Assembly: GCF_000023825.1 (NCBI RefSeq)
Contig: NC_013061.1
Span: 3,906,001 to 3,970,000, forward strand
Length of the DNA: 64,000 nt
From: Pedobacter heparinus DSM 2366
GTDB taxonomy: Bacteria; Bacteroidota; Bacteroidia; Sphingobacteriales; Sphingobacteriaceae
Direction of reading: 5' to 3'
Shown in pieces: positions 17,022-27,037 of this stretch. Position 1 is the first letter of the stretch, and every line of letters begins with the position of its first letter. Both the position numbers and the translations under genes were made by a program. A model generated the notes under the pieces. That model saw only the letters and a program-made list of their open reading frames with translations, did not search any database and was not told the DNA's origin.

Positions 17022-19486
17022 TAGTTATATATTTTTATACTGGTAAAATTTTTATTTGATCTGAAATGCAGACAACTATTTTCATCCAACTGATAGTCAA
17101 CAACATCTTTATCATCTACGGTAATCTTATTTACATTAAAAGGCAAGCCAATGATGTTGTACTCGTACCATTCATAATTTGGCGTATACAATCCATCAAC
17201 ACTTTGTTCTATCGTAAGCTGATACTCCGTACCTTTAACACTAAACTTTTTCTCTGAATAAATGTCCTGCTCATACGCAAAAGTATCTCCATGATCTTCG
17301 AAAAGGAATGAATTTACTTCATAATCTGCGTAATATACATTTAATAATACTTCATCAACATTCTTTTCACCAACATATTGCATTACCGGATATTCGGGTA
17401 TTACAGCACCAGCCCTTACAAATAGCGGCATTTGTGCCAAAGGTGCTTTAATGTTATGTTCGCTTTCACCATTTAAAACCTCGTGGGTCCAGAAATTATA
17501 CCATTTACCCTTGGGCAGGTATACCATCCGCGATACAGCCCCCTGTTCCAACACCGGACATACCAGGATCTTATCGCCAAAAGTAAATTCATCCTGGCGG
17601 TAGCTGTTGCTGCTATTTTCCTGCTCCAGCATAACCAATGGCCGTAGTATAGGAAAACCATAGCGATGGTGTTCCCAGAAAACCGAGTACAGGTAAGGCA
17701 TTAACCTGTACCTGAGCTCAATATAAGTTCTGTTAATACTTGTATAGGGCTCACCAAAGCTCCATGGCTCACGTTCTGCTGTATCTCCTGCAGAGTGGGC
17801 CCGCATAAATGGCGAGAAGGTACCTAACTGTATCCAGCGTGTAAACAATTCTCCATCTGGCTCACCACTAAAACCACCAATGTCCGTTCCGCAAAATGGC
17901 ACCCCCGAAATAGACATGCGCTGACACTGAATATTACCAATTTTAAGGTGCTCCCATGTAGCCACATTATCGCCCGTCCACACGCAGCCATACCGCTGCA
18001 TGCCCGAATACCCGGCACGGGTAATGGTAAAAGGGCGTTTATTGCGCATTAACTTTTTAAGTCCGTCGTAAGTAGAACGCACCATCTGCATGCCATAAAC
18101 ATTATGAGCCTTGCGGTGCGACCCTCTATACCCATCATAATTGTGCCTGACATCATTAGGAAAAGTGCCAGAGCCAAATACAGCAGGCTCGTTCATGTCG
18201 TTCCAAACTCCTGCAACACCTATATCAACCAGTTCTTTATACAGTTTACCCCACCATTCGCGAACGGTTGGATTGGTAAAATCCGGAAACTGGCACCTGC
18301 CCGGCCAAACATGGCCTTCCATAAAATAATCATCACTTCTGCGACAGAAATAGTTATTGGCTTTCCCTTCTTTGAATACCCAGTAATTATCATCTACCTT
18401 AATTCCCGGATCTATCATTACAACTGTTTTGAAACCATCATTTGCCAGTTCTTTGATCATTCTTTTAGGGTCTGGAAAATGGTTTTTGTTCCAGGTAAAA
18501 CAACGGTAACCGTCCATATAATCTATGTCGAGATAAATGGCATCACATGGAATGTTTCTTGACCTGAAGCCATCTGCAATCTCTTTTACTTTCTGCTCAG
18601 GATAATAACTCCATCTGCATTGGTGATAACCTAAGGCCCATTTTGGCGGCATAGGATGTGTTCCTGTCAGGCTCTGGTATCTTTTTACTACATCCATCAA
18701 GTGCGGGCCATGTATGTAATAATACTGAAGTTCACCCCCATCGGCCCAGAAACTGGTCTTGGCGCTGTCTTCTTTTCCAAAATCGAAATAAGAACGGAAA
18801 GTGTTGTCGAAAAATATTCCATAAGCCGCTCCCTGGTGAACACCTGTATAAAAAGGAATGGTACGGTACAAAGGATCCTGGTCCCAGCCAAAAGAATAAG
18901 CATCAGTGTTCCAGTTCTGGAAATGACGCCCACGCAGGTTCATGTTTCCCGATTTATCGCCCAGTCCATAAAAATTCTCATCAGGAAGGCACTTCTTGGT
19001 CGCATATACATAATAACCGCCAAATTCAATATTTTCTTCCCAGTGCATCGGCGATTCATCCTCGCTCATGACCATCTGGTTCTGATTGTCGGTAAAGGAA
19101 ATGTGAAAATCACTTTTTCTAACTTTACAGGTAATGGTGTTGGTAGAAACTGAATAACACGCTTCCTGTTCCTCCATTTTAAATGTAGTCACCTTTTGGT
19201 CTACCACCGGTACTGCATAGGAAAAATCATCCAGAAAAACACCATGTGGTGCCAGTCTTACCCTGATGATCTCATCGCTAACTACCCTGATTTCTACACG
19301 TGCGTCACCGTCGGAAAAATAAAACTTGTTACTTTCTGTATATACCTGTTCTACGGTGCTCAGGTATTTTTTTACAATTGGTTTCGGGCCCGAAACAGGA
19401 TTATTTAAATGCTGAACAATTTCTTCAACCACTTCCCCGGTACTTATATCGCTTATTTCTTTGTTTTGTTTGTCTAATTCTTCCAT
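17021..19486 (-). CDS. Glycoside hydrolase family 31 (alpha-glucosidase type)
   Basis: A GH31 enzyme of 821 residues from the ATG at 19486. The nucleophile is D430 in WNDMNEP and the likely acid/base D506 in WTGDN; GYHQCRWSY and the DAIYLDIDYMDGY strand are also typical. It should release glucose from the non-reducing end of alpha-glucans. A GTG eight codons upstream (19510) is in frame, but a GGGGG run just before the ATG favours the later start. No signal peptide is visible, so it probably acts in the cytoplasm, together with the branching enzyme encoded next to it. The exact linkage specificity cannot be told from sequence. Confidence 0.9.
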   Translation of the reverse strand: MEELDKQNKEISDISTGEVVEEIVQHLNNPVSGPKPIVKKYLSTVEQVYTESNKFYFSDGDARVEIRVVSDEIIRVRLAPHGVFLDDFSYAVPVVDQKVTTFKMEEQEACYSVSTNTITCKVRKSDFHISFTDNQNQMVMSEDESPMHWEENIEFGGYYVYATKKCLPDENFYGLGDKSGNMNLRGRHFQNWNTDAYSFGWDQDPLYRTIPFYTGVHQGAAYGIFFDNTFRSYFDFGKEDSAKTSFWADGGELQYYYIHGPHLMDVVKRYQSLTGTHPMPPKWALGYHQCRWSYYPEQKVKEIADGFRSRNIPCDAIYLDIDYMDGYRCFTWNKNHFPDPKRMIKELANDGFKTVVMIDPGIKVDDNYWVFKEGKANNYFCRRSDDYFMEGHVWPGRCQFPDFTNPTVREWWGKLYKELVDIGVAGVWNDMNEPAVFGSGTFPNDVRHNYDGYRGSHRKAHNVYGMQMVRSTYDGLKKLMRNKRPFTITRAGYSGMQRYGCVWTGDNVATWEHLKIGNIQCQRMSISGVPFCGTDIGGFSGEPDGELFTRWIQLGTFSPFMRAHSAGDTAEREPWSFGEPYTSINRTYIELRYRLMPYLYSVFWEHHRYGFPILRPLVMLEQENSSNSYRQDEFTFGDKILVCPVLEQGAVSRMVYLPKGKWYNFWTHEVLNGESEHNIKAPLAQMPLFVRAGAVIPEYPVMQYVGEKNVDEVLLNVYYADYEVNSFLFEDHGDTFAYEQDIYSEKKFSVKGTEYQLTIEQSVDGLYTPNYEWYEYNIIGLPFNVNKITVDDKDVVDYQLDENSCLHFRSNKNFTSIKIYN

Positions 19487-19599
19487 GAAAACCCCCTTAT
19501 GTAGAAACACGACAGATTTACTTCGTGTACTTTGTACAACTAAGGTGTTAAAATTTCTATTAAAACCAAAGGATTATTATAAGATAAAATTGGGGCCGT

Positions 19600-19629
19600 A
19601 AAAAAGCCCCGACATTACTGCCAGGGCTT
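19600..19629 (-). terminator. Rho-independent terminator after the TonB-dependent receptor gene
   Basis: On the minus strand AAGCCC (19629-19624) pairs with GGGCTT (19609-19604) and runs into TTTT. It lies 22 bases beyond the receptor stop codon, separating it from the GH31-glgB pair. Confidence 0.7.
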
Positions 19630-19650
19630 ATCCTGTTTAAAATAAATGTT

Positions 19651-22575
19651 TTAAGGATTAAACGTATAGGATACATAATAAAGTGCACCTATTGCAGGGT
19701 TACCAAAAGAGGTAACGTAATATTTATTTAAAATGTTTGACCCCCCAATCTTGATCATCGAATTGACCGAAGGAACCTTTAGATTAACCTGGGCATCAAA
19801 TGTAGAAAAAGCCGGCACATCGCCTACTACAAAAGAGGAGAACCAGTGATATTTACCCTGCCAGCGGTACTGAACATTGAAACCCACATTTTTAATGATC
19901 TCCCTGTTCGCAAGACCCAGGTTATAACGTATTTTAGGTGTATTAAAGTCATTGTCATAATCGGCCGGCAAATCACCGATCTGGTTATAGGAAACGTTTC
20001 CGCTCAAAGTATATTTATTCAACAAATAATCCAGCCCTAATGCTGCCCCATAAGTATTTACATTACCTGCTGCATTTACCGGCACACCATAACTTGTACC
20101 GCCCCTGAACAGTGTAATGGCAGTGATAAAATCTTTATAGGTATTGTAATATCCATAAGCATCTATCAGCAATTGTTTACTGATCAAGCCTTTATATCCC
20201 AATTCGTAAGATTGTACACTTTCAGGACGCAGCCCTTTGGCATCAAATGTATAGGGTACCAATAAACTTGGATCACCTGTATTGGTTGGGCTTGATGCTA
20301 CAGAAGCCAGGTAAGCTGTATAATCTTTCCTTAAAACACCTTTATCGGCATACAGATTATATTTGTTCAAACTTCTTGGCAAACCACCAATAAGCCGTGT
20401 AGCTCCGCCAAGTACAGAAAGATCGATATATTGGTTTTGGGTAGTCGGATTGCGGTATCCTGTCTGATAAGAAGCACGGATGTTGTTGTTTTCGGCTACA
20501 GTGAGCACCCCTGTAATCCTTGGCGTAAACCTGCCTTCAAAATTTGTGCTCTTGTCATACCGCCCGGCAAAAGTCAGTTTAAACTTATCCTTAAATAGTT
20601 TCTTACCCAGCTGGGCAAAAGCTCCGTATTCATTGATGTTCAGGTCTTCGTTAAGGTCGTCAAAAATAGTTCCACCTGAACGCAGCTGATACAGCCTTGA
20701 CGAAGCGCCAATCTGCAGTTCAACTACATTATTTAATGCATTGCTGAAGTTATACATCCCTTCATAATGATACAAATTGGTCTTATCGTCAAACCTTGCC
20801 CCATATACACTCTTTGAAGGATCAGTGAGATTGATATTGGTAGCACTGATGTTCGTATTCATGATTTGATTTTTGACATTTTCAAAGGCAACAGTTCCGG
20901 GCAAAAGACGTCCCCGTCCTGTGCTGTTTGCAGCTGTCCTGGCCGTTCCATGTGCCGCATCTACCGATTGGCCGCCCAACCGTGCACCTATAAAACTACC
21001 AATATAAGCCGGAAACCAGGTATTGTTGGGGCTTGCTACTTCATTAATAGACACACCCAAAACGGAAGAGATATAAGAATCACCAGATCGTTCCTGTGTG
21101 GTATAACCTCTTAAAAAGAAATCTTCACCTTTTAGTTCCAGTTTATACTGACCAATACTAAAGTTGCGCAAAGAATAGCGGTCGGCACCTGTATATACAG
21201 AAGTTCCACTTCCCCATGTTAGTTGCGCTATTGCTTCTATCGTACTGGTTATCTTATAATTAAATGAACCTGAAGCTTTTAAAGATTTTGTATTGTAATC
21301 TACCAGATCTGCTTCATTATAACCATCTCTGGAAATAGATTGGTTAGGTAATAATGCAGGGTAGGTAAGGCCGTAATAAAAAGGGAGATATTGATTGATA
21401 ACTGCGGGACGAAGTGCAGCAGGCACATTGGTATTGATAAAATTTAAATAAACAGGATAACTTGATCCTGCGGGAACATTACCCAACGCAAGCCTCGGGT
21501 CGAATTGGTTGCCCGATGCCTGTAATATTCCAGCCCGGATTGCAGGCTCTATGCTTCCCTGTACCAGGTTGCGCATATTCTGGCTCACTTCATCGCCATA
21601 AACGTTGATACCATCATAGTTCGGGTCTGAATTTCTGTCTCCTGGTTTTAAAACATTATTTACCCGGTCAAAATTCCGGGAATCATTTCCGAACCAGTCT
21701 TTTGCCTGCAGATAAGAAAAGGTAGCTTTAAAACCAAAGCGGTTGTTCCAGGCTTTGGCCACACGCACGTCAAGCTGGTTAAACTGCTGTACTGCAGAAT
21801 TGTCGTCATTTACATGGTTTACCCCAGTTTTGAACTGGAAACTCGCGCCCGGATACTTAAAGGGGTTCTTTGAAGTCATTAACAATGTACCATTGATTCC
21901 CCCGGCACCATATAAAGCAGAGGAAGCACCAGGCAGCAATTCCACATTGTCTATATCCAATTCCGACAAACCAATAATATTGCCCACAGAGAAATTTAAT
22001 CCGGGTGCCTGGTTGTCCATTCCATCAACAAACTGATTAAAGCGGGTATTGCCGTTAGAGTTGAACCCACGGGTATTGATAGATTTAAAAGTTAAACTTT
22101 GCGTACTCGCTTCTACCCCTTTTAAACTGGTAAGTGCATCGTAAAAAGAAGCGCTGGGCAGTTCCTTAATTGCCGCAGCACCAATTCTTTCAATGGTTAC
22201 GGGTGATTCCAGGATGCGTTCAGGAGTTCTCGAAGCTGAAATAACAACCTCCTGTCCCAAAATTGCCGTAGGTTCCAGTTCGGCAATCAAATCAGATGTA
22301 TTACCGGTAATCTCCTGCTCTATTGATGCATAACCCAGGAAAGAAATAACGAGGACAAATGGGGGTTTCTGACTTGTACTAAACGAATATCTGCCATTTG
22401 CACCGGTAGCAGTGCCGCTGGTAGTGCCTTTTACTGTGATTCCAACACCTGGTATTGGTTGTTTAGTCTGCTTATCGGTAACCAAGCCACTAACCACGAC
22501 ACTTTGGGCATATACCGTAAATCCGGTAATAGCTAGCAAAAGTGTAAAAATCGCTTTTGTAAACATTTTCCTCAT
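19651..22575 (-). CDS. TonB-dependent outer-membrane receptor
   Basis: A 974-residue receptor with a signal peptide (ending VYAQ, about residue 24), a carboxypeptidase-regulatory-like beta domain (about 27-110, with VSGLVTDKQTKQPIPGVGI), a plug domain (about 115-230, with SINTRGFNSNGNTRFNQFVDG and VELLPGASSALYGAGGINGT) and a large barrel ending in SYTFNP. Such receptors import substrates across the outer membrane using TonB energy. There is no SusD partner beside it, so it is not a classical SusC/D pair. Its neighbour genes degrade and branch alpha-glucans, but a terminator separates them and the ligand is not known. Confidence 0.92.
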   Translation of the reverse strand: MRKMFTKAIFTLLLAITGFTVYAQSVVVSGLVTDKQTKQPIPGVGITVKGTTSGTATGANGRYSFSTSQKPPFVLVISFLGYASIEQEITGNTSDLIAELEPTAILGQEVVISASRTPERILESPVTIERIGAAAIKELPSASFYDALTSLKGVEASTQSLTFKSINTRGFNSNGNTRFNQFVDGMDNQAPGLNFSVGNIIGLSELDIDNVELLPGASSALYGAGGINGTLLMTSKNPFKYPGASFQFKTGVNHVNDDNSAVQQFNQLDVRVAKAWNNRFGFKATFSYLQAKDWFGNDSRNFDRVNNVLKPGDRNSDPNYDGINVYGDEVSQNMRNLVQGSIEPAIRAGILQASGNQFDPRLALGNVPAGSSYPVYLNFINTNVPAALRPAVINQYLPFYYGLTYPALLPNQSISRDGYNEADLVDYNTKSLKASGSFNYKITSTIEAIAQLTWGSGTSVYTGADRYSLRNFSIGQYKLELKGEDFFLRGYTTQERSGDSYISSVLGVSINEVASPNNTWFPAYIGSFIGARLGGQSVDAAHGTARTAANSTGRGRLLPGTVAFENVKNQIMNTNISATNINLTDPSKSVYGARFDDKTNLYHYEGMYNFSNALNNVVELQIGASSRLYQLRSGGTIFDDLNEDLNINEYGAFAQLGKKLFKDKFKLTFAGRYDKSTNFEGRFTPRITGVLTVAENNNIRASYQTGYRNPTTQNQYIDLSVLGGATRLIGGLPRSLNKYNLYADKGVLRKDYTAYLASVASSPTNTGDPSLLVPYTFDAKGLRPESVQSYELGYKGLISKQLLIDAYGYYNTYKDFITAITLFRGGTSYGVPVNAAGNVNTYGAALGLDYLLNKYTLSGNVSYNQIGDLPADYDNDFNTPKIRYNLGLANREIIKNVGFNVQYRWQGKYHWFSSFVVGDVPAFSTFDAQVNLKVPSVNSMIKIGGSNILNKYYVTSFGNPAIGALYYVSYTFNP

Positions 22576-22763
22576 ACGTTATTATATTTAGTTTGATTTT
22601 AACATAAACTTAATAAATTTTTTGATATTAACAAATTCTATTCGGTTAAATATTTCATTCACAAAATCTAATTTTCGTTGCATTTCAATTAAGTTTTGTG
22701 TTAAATTGCCATAGCAATAATTACAGCTGTTAAATTTATAAGACAATATACTTTCAACGAGTT

Positions 22764-25199
22764 ATGATAAATAAAATAAAGGCTTTCATTTGCGTTTTAA
22801 TCCCAATAGTGCTGGCTTATACACTTAATACAAAATTTGGAGACCTGCCACCCATTTTAAAATTTCTGAATCCCTTTACCGGTTTCTGGCAAAATGCCGA
22901 ACGTACTGCGGTTAAAGCCCAAAATAAAATTGTCCTGAAAGGTGCGTATCAAAATGTTGATATCGCCTTTGACGATCGGATGATCCCCCATATTTTTGCT
23001 CAAAATGACCATGATGTATATTTTGCACAAGGCTACGTTACGGCCATGCACCGTTTATGGCAAATGGATTTTCAAACCCGTTTTGCCGCGGGCCGAATAT
23101 CGGAAGTTGTGGGTAAAAAAGCAATAGAACTGGATAAATACCAGCGCCGGATGGGAATGGTTTATGGTGCTGAAAACTCCTTAGAGGGAATGATGGCCGA
23201 CCCACAATCAAAAGAAATGATCCTGGCTTATACTGCGGGTATCAATGCCTATATACATTCTTTGTCCAGATCCCAGTTGCCTATTGAATATAAGATACTT
23301 GATTTTAAGCCGGAAGACTGGACACCCATTAAATGTGCCTTGCTTTTAAAGCAAATGTCGGCCGTTCTGGCCATGGGATCCGATGAATTTTATATGACCA
23401 ACATCAGAAAGAAATTTGGCACAGATGTAGTAAAAGATCTTTTTCCAGATTATCCCTTCAAAGAAGATCCGATTATACCTGTTGGCACAAAATGGGATTT
23501 TACACCCCTGCCAATACCCCCAGCACCTGCCTTGTTTAACGAAGCAGTAACGGCAACAATAAAAACCAGGCAAAAAGAAGAAGGTATAGGCAGCAACAAC
23601 TGGGCACTTTCGGGTGAAAAAACCGCTTCGGGTTATCCGATTCTTGAAAATGACCCTCACCTGGATTTAACCCTTCCTTCCATTTGGTACCAGATTCAGC
23701 TACATGCCCCCGGCTTAAATGCTTACGGTGTGTCCCTTCCCGGTGCGCCGGGCATCATTATTGGCTTTAATAAGGATATCGCCTGGGGGGTAACCAATGT
23801 AGCCGCTGATGTGCTGGATTTTTACCAGGTTAAATTCAAAGACGATACGCATAAAAATTACTGGTACAACAACCAATGGAAGAATACCAGCAGCCGACTC
23901 GAAAAAATTGTAGTCAGGAACGATAAAAATATTATTGATACGGTAATTTATACGCACCATGGTCCGGTAGTATATTTACAGAAAACAGATTTCCCCAAAG
24001 CAAAAAATATTCCTGTAGGCAACGCACTTCGCTGGATTGCCCATGAAAAATCAAATGAACTCAAAACTTTTTACTTGCTGAACAGGGGGAAAAATTATGC
24101 CGATTACCGCAAAGCACTTACCTTTTATACTGCACCGGCACAGAATTTTATCTTTGCTTCGGCCGAAAATGATATTGCCATTACTGCAAATGGCAAATTT
24201 CCGCTTAAATGGAAAGACCAGGGTAAGTTTATACTGGATGGCTCAGACCCTAAAAACGACTGGCAGGGATGGATTCCTTCTTCACAGAACCCTACCGTTA
24301 AAAACCCGCCGAGAAATTTTGTAAGCTCGGCCAACCAGAGTTCTACAGACCCAAGCTATCCTTATTATATCAACTGGGAGTTTAGTCCGTATGAACGCGG
24401 CAAACGCATTAACGACCGTTTAACAGCCATGAATAAAGCTACGGCCGACAGTATCATCAATATGCAAACGGATAGTTACAGCATTCATGCCCAGAATATC
24501 CTGCCTGCAATCCTGGTCATGGTTGACAAGAACAAACTCAACGCTACACAAAAAGAAGCACTTAGCATAGTTACTTCCTGGAATAAATTTTACGATGCAA
24601 AGTCACTGGCAGCAAGTGTGTTCGATCTGTGGACCAAACGTCTGCAGTTCAATATCTGGGATGATGAGTTTACCGTCAGCAATATCCCAATGCGGTACCC
24701 ATCACGCGACAGGACCGTACAGCTCATCCTGAACGAGCCCAATTCTAAATGGATCGATAACATCAATACTCCTGTAAAAGAAACCTTGTCAGACTTAGTT
24801 AACGAAGCCTTCAGATACAGCTGCGACAGCCTGGAAAGAAAATATGGTCCAATAGGCAAATCCTGGGAGTGGGGTAACTTTAAGCATACCAATGTACCGC
24901 ATCTGGCCAAAATACCGGGTTTCGGATCAAAAGTTTTGGTAACAGGGGGTGGAAAAATGACCATTAATGCATTAAGTGAAAGCAATGGCCCCTCATGGAG
25001 AATGGTAATTGAATTGGGTAAAACCCCAAAAGGACATGGTGTATTTCCAGGTGGACAATCAGGCAACCCTGGCAGCCCTTTCTATGATAACATGATCGAT
25101 ACCTGGGCAAACGGAAAATTGTACGACCTGTTCTTTATGCAGTCGCACGACGACCCTACTGCCAAAATAATTTCTCAGTTAAAAATATCAAAAAAATAG
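22764..25199 (+). CDS. Penicillin acylase family protein (Ntn hydrolase)
   Basis: An 811-residue precursor of the penicillin amidase (S45) family. The self-cleaving nucleophile is S277 in GSNNWALSG, which becomes the N-terminus of the beta chain after autoprocessing; the ENDPHL motif and SANQSS and YEWG-type segments downstream fit the family. An N-terminal hydrophobic helix (AFICVLIPIVLAYTLN) directs it to the envelope. Family members cleave amides such as beta-lactam side chains or acyl-homoserine lactones; the natural substrate here is unknown. The next gene starts 4 bases after the stop, so the two are probably co-transcribed. Confidence 0.9.
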   Translation: MINKIKAFICVLIPIVLAYTLNTKFGDLPPILKFLNPFTGFWQNAERTAVKAQNKIVLKGAYQNVDIAFDDRMIPHIFAQNDHDVYFAQGYVTAMHRLWQMDFQTRFAAGRISEVVGKKAIELDKYQRRMGMVYGAENSLEGMMADPQSKEMILAYTAGINAYIHSLSRSQLPIEYKILDFKPEDWTPIKCALLLKQMSAVLAMGSDEFYMTNIRKKFGTDVVKDLFPDYPFKEDPIIPVGTKWDFTPLPIPPAPALFNEAVTATIKTRQKEEGIGSNNWALSGEKTASGYPILENDPHLDLTLPSIWYQIQLHAPGLNAYGVSLPGAPGIIIGFNKDIAWGVTNVAADVLDFYQVKFKDDTHKNYWYNNQWKNTSSRLEKIVVRNDKNIIDTVIYTHHGPVVYLQKTDFPKAKNIPVGNALRWIAHEKSNELKTFYLLNRGKNYADYRKALTFYTAPAQNFIFASAENDIAITANGKFPLKWKDQGKFILDGSDPKNDWQGWIPSSQNPTVKNPPRNFVSSANQSSTDPSYPYYINWEFSPYERGKRINDRLTAMNKATADSIINMQTDSYSIHAQNILPAILVMVDKNKLNATQKEALSIVTSWNKFYDAKSLAASVFDLWTKRLQFNIWDDEFTVSNIPMRYPSRDRTVQLILNEPNSKWIDNINTPVKETLSDLVNEAFRYSCDSLERKYGPIGKSWEWGNFKHTNVPHLAKIPGFGSKVLVTGGGKMTINALSESNGPSWRMVIELGKTPKGHGVFPGGQSGNPGSPFYDNMIDTWANGKLYDLFFMQSHDDPTAKIISQLKISKK

Positions 25200-25203
25200 C
25201 GAC

Positions 25204-25554
25204 ATGGTTTTTATAGTAATCGTTATACTTTCTTTTTTGCTCCAAATGGTCTTACCCTGGTGGGTCATTGTTGTCATCTCGTTTGCTACCTGCGGTTTAA
25301 TAGGCAAAACAGGTAAAATATCCTTATGGGCACCATTTTTTGCCATTTTGTTACTGTGGACAGGGATGGCACTTTTTAAAAGCCTGCCCAACAACAATTT
25401 GCTTGCAGGCCGTATTGCCGAAATGTTCGGTGTACAGTCCTGGCTTCTCATCCTGCTCCTTAGTTCACTACTTGGTGCTTTTACTGCCGGAGTCAGTGGC
25501 TATTGCGGCTACCATTTCAGGAAAGCCGTACTGATAAAGAAAACGAATTCTTAA
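25204..25554 (+). CDS. Small integral membrane protein, unknown
   Basis: A 116-residue hydrophobic protein with three to four predicted membrane helices (MVFIVIVILSFLLQMVL, WWVIVVISFATCGLI, WAPFFAILLLWTGMALF, SWLLILLLSSLLGAFTAG) and a short basic tail. No family was recognised. It begins 4 bases after the penicillin acylase gene and is probably translated with it. Confidence 0.65.
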   Translation: MVFIVIVILSFLLQMVLPWWVIVVISFATCGLIGKTGKISLWAPFFAILLLWTGMALFKSLPNNNLLAGRIAEMFGVQSWLLILLLSSLLGAFTAGVSGYCGYHFRKAVLIKKTNS

Positions 25555-25569
25555 TTAAAAATTGTTGCG

Positions 25570-25577
25570 TATTTTTG
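25570..25577 (+). promoter_or_regulatory. -7 promoter element TATTTTTG, leaderless arrangement
   Basis: TATTTTTG matches TAnnTTTG and ends only four bases before the GTG start of the LuxE-like gene, so transcription probably begins at or next to the start codon. The -33 position carries TTC rather than TTG. Confidence 0.5.
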
Positions 25578-25581
25578 TGGC

Positions 25582-26565
25582 GTGACTGATCTGACCCAAC
25601 AAATTTTTTCTATCAGCAATACGCAGGAGTTTGAAAAAGCCAGCCTTGCCGTATTTAAGCACCAGGCCGAAAACTGTCAGGTATACAAAGCGTATATTGG
25701 AAACCTGAGAATAGATCCCTCAGGAGTTAGCACAACTGCACAAATACCTTACCTGCCCATCAGCTTTTTCAAAACACACGAAGTACTGAGTTCAACCGAT
25801 CAGCCCGAAATTACATTCAGCAGCTCGGGCACTACAGGGATGGTTCAAAGCAAGCACCTGGTAACCCAGGTCAATCTTTACGAACAAAGCTTCAATAAAG
25901 CTTTTAAACAGTTTTATGGCGATATTGACAACACCTGCCTCCTTGCCCTTTTGCCCTCCTACCTTGAGCGGGATGGTTCATCGCTCATATATATGGTTGA
26001 TGCCCTGTTAAAACAAAGCATGCACGGCGACAGTGGTTATTTCCTGCACAATCATTCTGAACTGTACCATAAGCTTCAGGAATTAAAATCAAGTCATCAA
26101 AAAACAATACTTATAGGGGTTACCTACGCCCTGCTCGATTTTGTTGAAGAATACAAGGTTGATTTTCCAGAATTGATTGTTATGGAAACAGGTGGCATGA
26201 AAGGGAAAAGAAAGGAAATGGTGCGTGAAGAATTACATCAGTTCCTGCAAAAGGGTTTTGGTGTTAATGCTATTCATAGCGAATACGGTATGACGGAGCT
26301 CCTTTCTCAGGCTTACTCCTATGGAAAGGGTATCTTTAACTGCCCCCCATGGATGAAAATCTACCTGCGCGACACCAATGATCCATTGAGTTTAGTTAGC
26401 AATAACAAAACAGGCGGCATCAATATAATAGATCTGGCCAATCTCCACTCCTGCTCATTTATCGCGACTCAGGACCTCGGACGTTTGCTTACTGATGGTT
26501 CATTTGAGGTCCTGGGCCGTTTTGACGACGCCGACATCAGAGGTTGTAACCTGCTTGTTAATTAG
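25582..26565 (+). CDS. LuxE/PaaK-like acyl-activating protein
   Basis: A 327-residue protein of the LuxE acyl-protein synthetase family, a shortened member of the ANL adenylate-forming group. The phosphate-binding loop SSSGTTGMVQSKH lies near residue 80 and the EYGMTELLSQAY motif near residue 235; the C-terminal GRFDDADIRGCN corresponds to the end of the adenylation core. LuxE activates fatty acids in light-producing bacteria, but in Bacteroidota these proteins are found without lux genes and their substrate is unknown. The start codon is GTG at 25582, supported by the -7 promoter box just upstream. Confidence 0.8.
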   Translation: MTDLTQQIFSISNTQEFEKASLAVFKHQAENCQVYKAYIGNLRIDPSGVSTTAQIPYLPISFFKTHEVLSSTDQPEITFSSSGTTGMVQSKHLVTQVNLYEQSFNKAFKQFYGDIDNTCLLALLPSYLERDGSSLIYMVDALLKQSMHGDSGYFLHNHSELYHKLQELKSSHQKTILIGVTYALLDFVEEYKVDFPELIVMETGGMKGKRKEMVREELHQFLQKGFGVNAIHSEYGMTELLSQAYSYGKGIFNCPPWMKIYLRDTNDPLSLVSNNKTGGINIIDLANLHSCSFIATQDLGRLLTDGSFEVLGRFDDADIRGCNLLVN

Positions 26566-26584
26566 CACATAACCCACTGGTTAG

Positions 26585-27037
26585 CTAGTGTAAACGTTTA
26601 TCGAATAAAAAGGGTTTACTATCGATGATCTTAACTTTGAGGGAGAGCGGATGGTTAACATTTAAAATATAATTGTATTCATCTTCTACAATTGCAGAGG
26701 GAACTTTTAACAACAAAGCCTCATTTGCCTTAGCAAAAGCATCGCCCCGCTTTTTCAATAAGGATGGGGAGGGGTAACTGTTCCAGTTTTTAGGCAACAA
26801 CTCTTTTTCTATGGTTTGAATACTGCTTGCCGGAACATCAAAAATGGTAACACAAAAAGTTTCTGGGTCCTGTACTGTAGTTAAATGGGCCAGTACTTCC
26901 AGTGCAGCCAATGCCCTGCTGCTGGCAAGGTACAACACCGGAATACCTACACTGTTCCAGCGGCCACCAAATAATTTTGCTCCGGTGCCACTTACATCCA
27001 AAGCTCTTTTACAAAGCGAAATACGGTAAAGCAACAT
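26585..27037 (-). CDS. RES-domain toxin (NAD+-degrading family)
   Basis: A 150-residue RES-domain protein. The family-naming residues are visible: R in YRIS near residue 5, the GGRWNSVGIPVLY core, E in LAALEVLAHL, and S in VPSAIV. Characterised RES toxins degrade NAD+ and stop growth. The start overlaps the antitoxin stop by one base, and the partner is a DUF2384 (Xre/MbcA/ParS) protein, so this is a complete type II toxin-antitoxin pair. Confidence 0.92.
   Translation of the reverse strand: MLLYRISLCKRALDVSGTGAKLFGGRWNSVGIPVLYLASSRALAALEVLAHLTTVQDPETFCVTIFDVPASSIQTIEKELLPKNWNSYPSPSLLKKRGDAFAKANEALLLKVPSAIVEDEYNYILNVNHPLSLKVKIIDSKPFLFDKRLH

Noticed and set aside
18656..19153. Long plus-strand open frame inside the GH31 gene
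   Set aside because: It lies antisense to well-conserved GH31 sequence and encodes no recognisable protein; long antisense frames are common in such genes.
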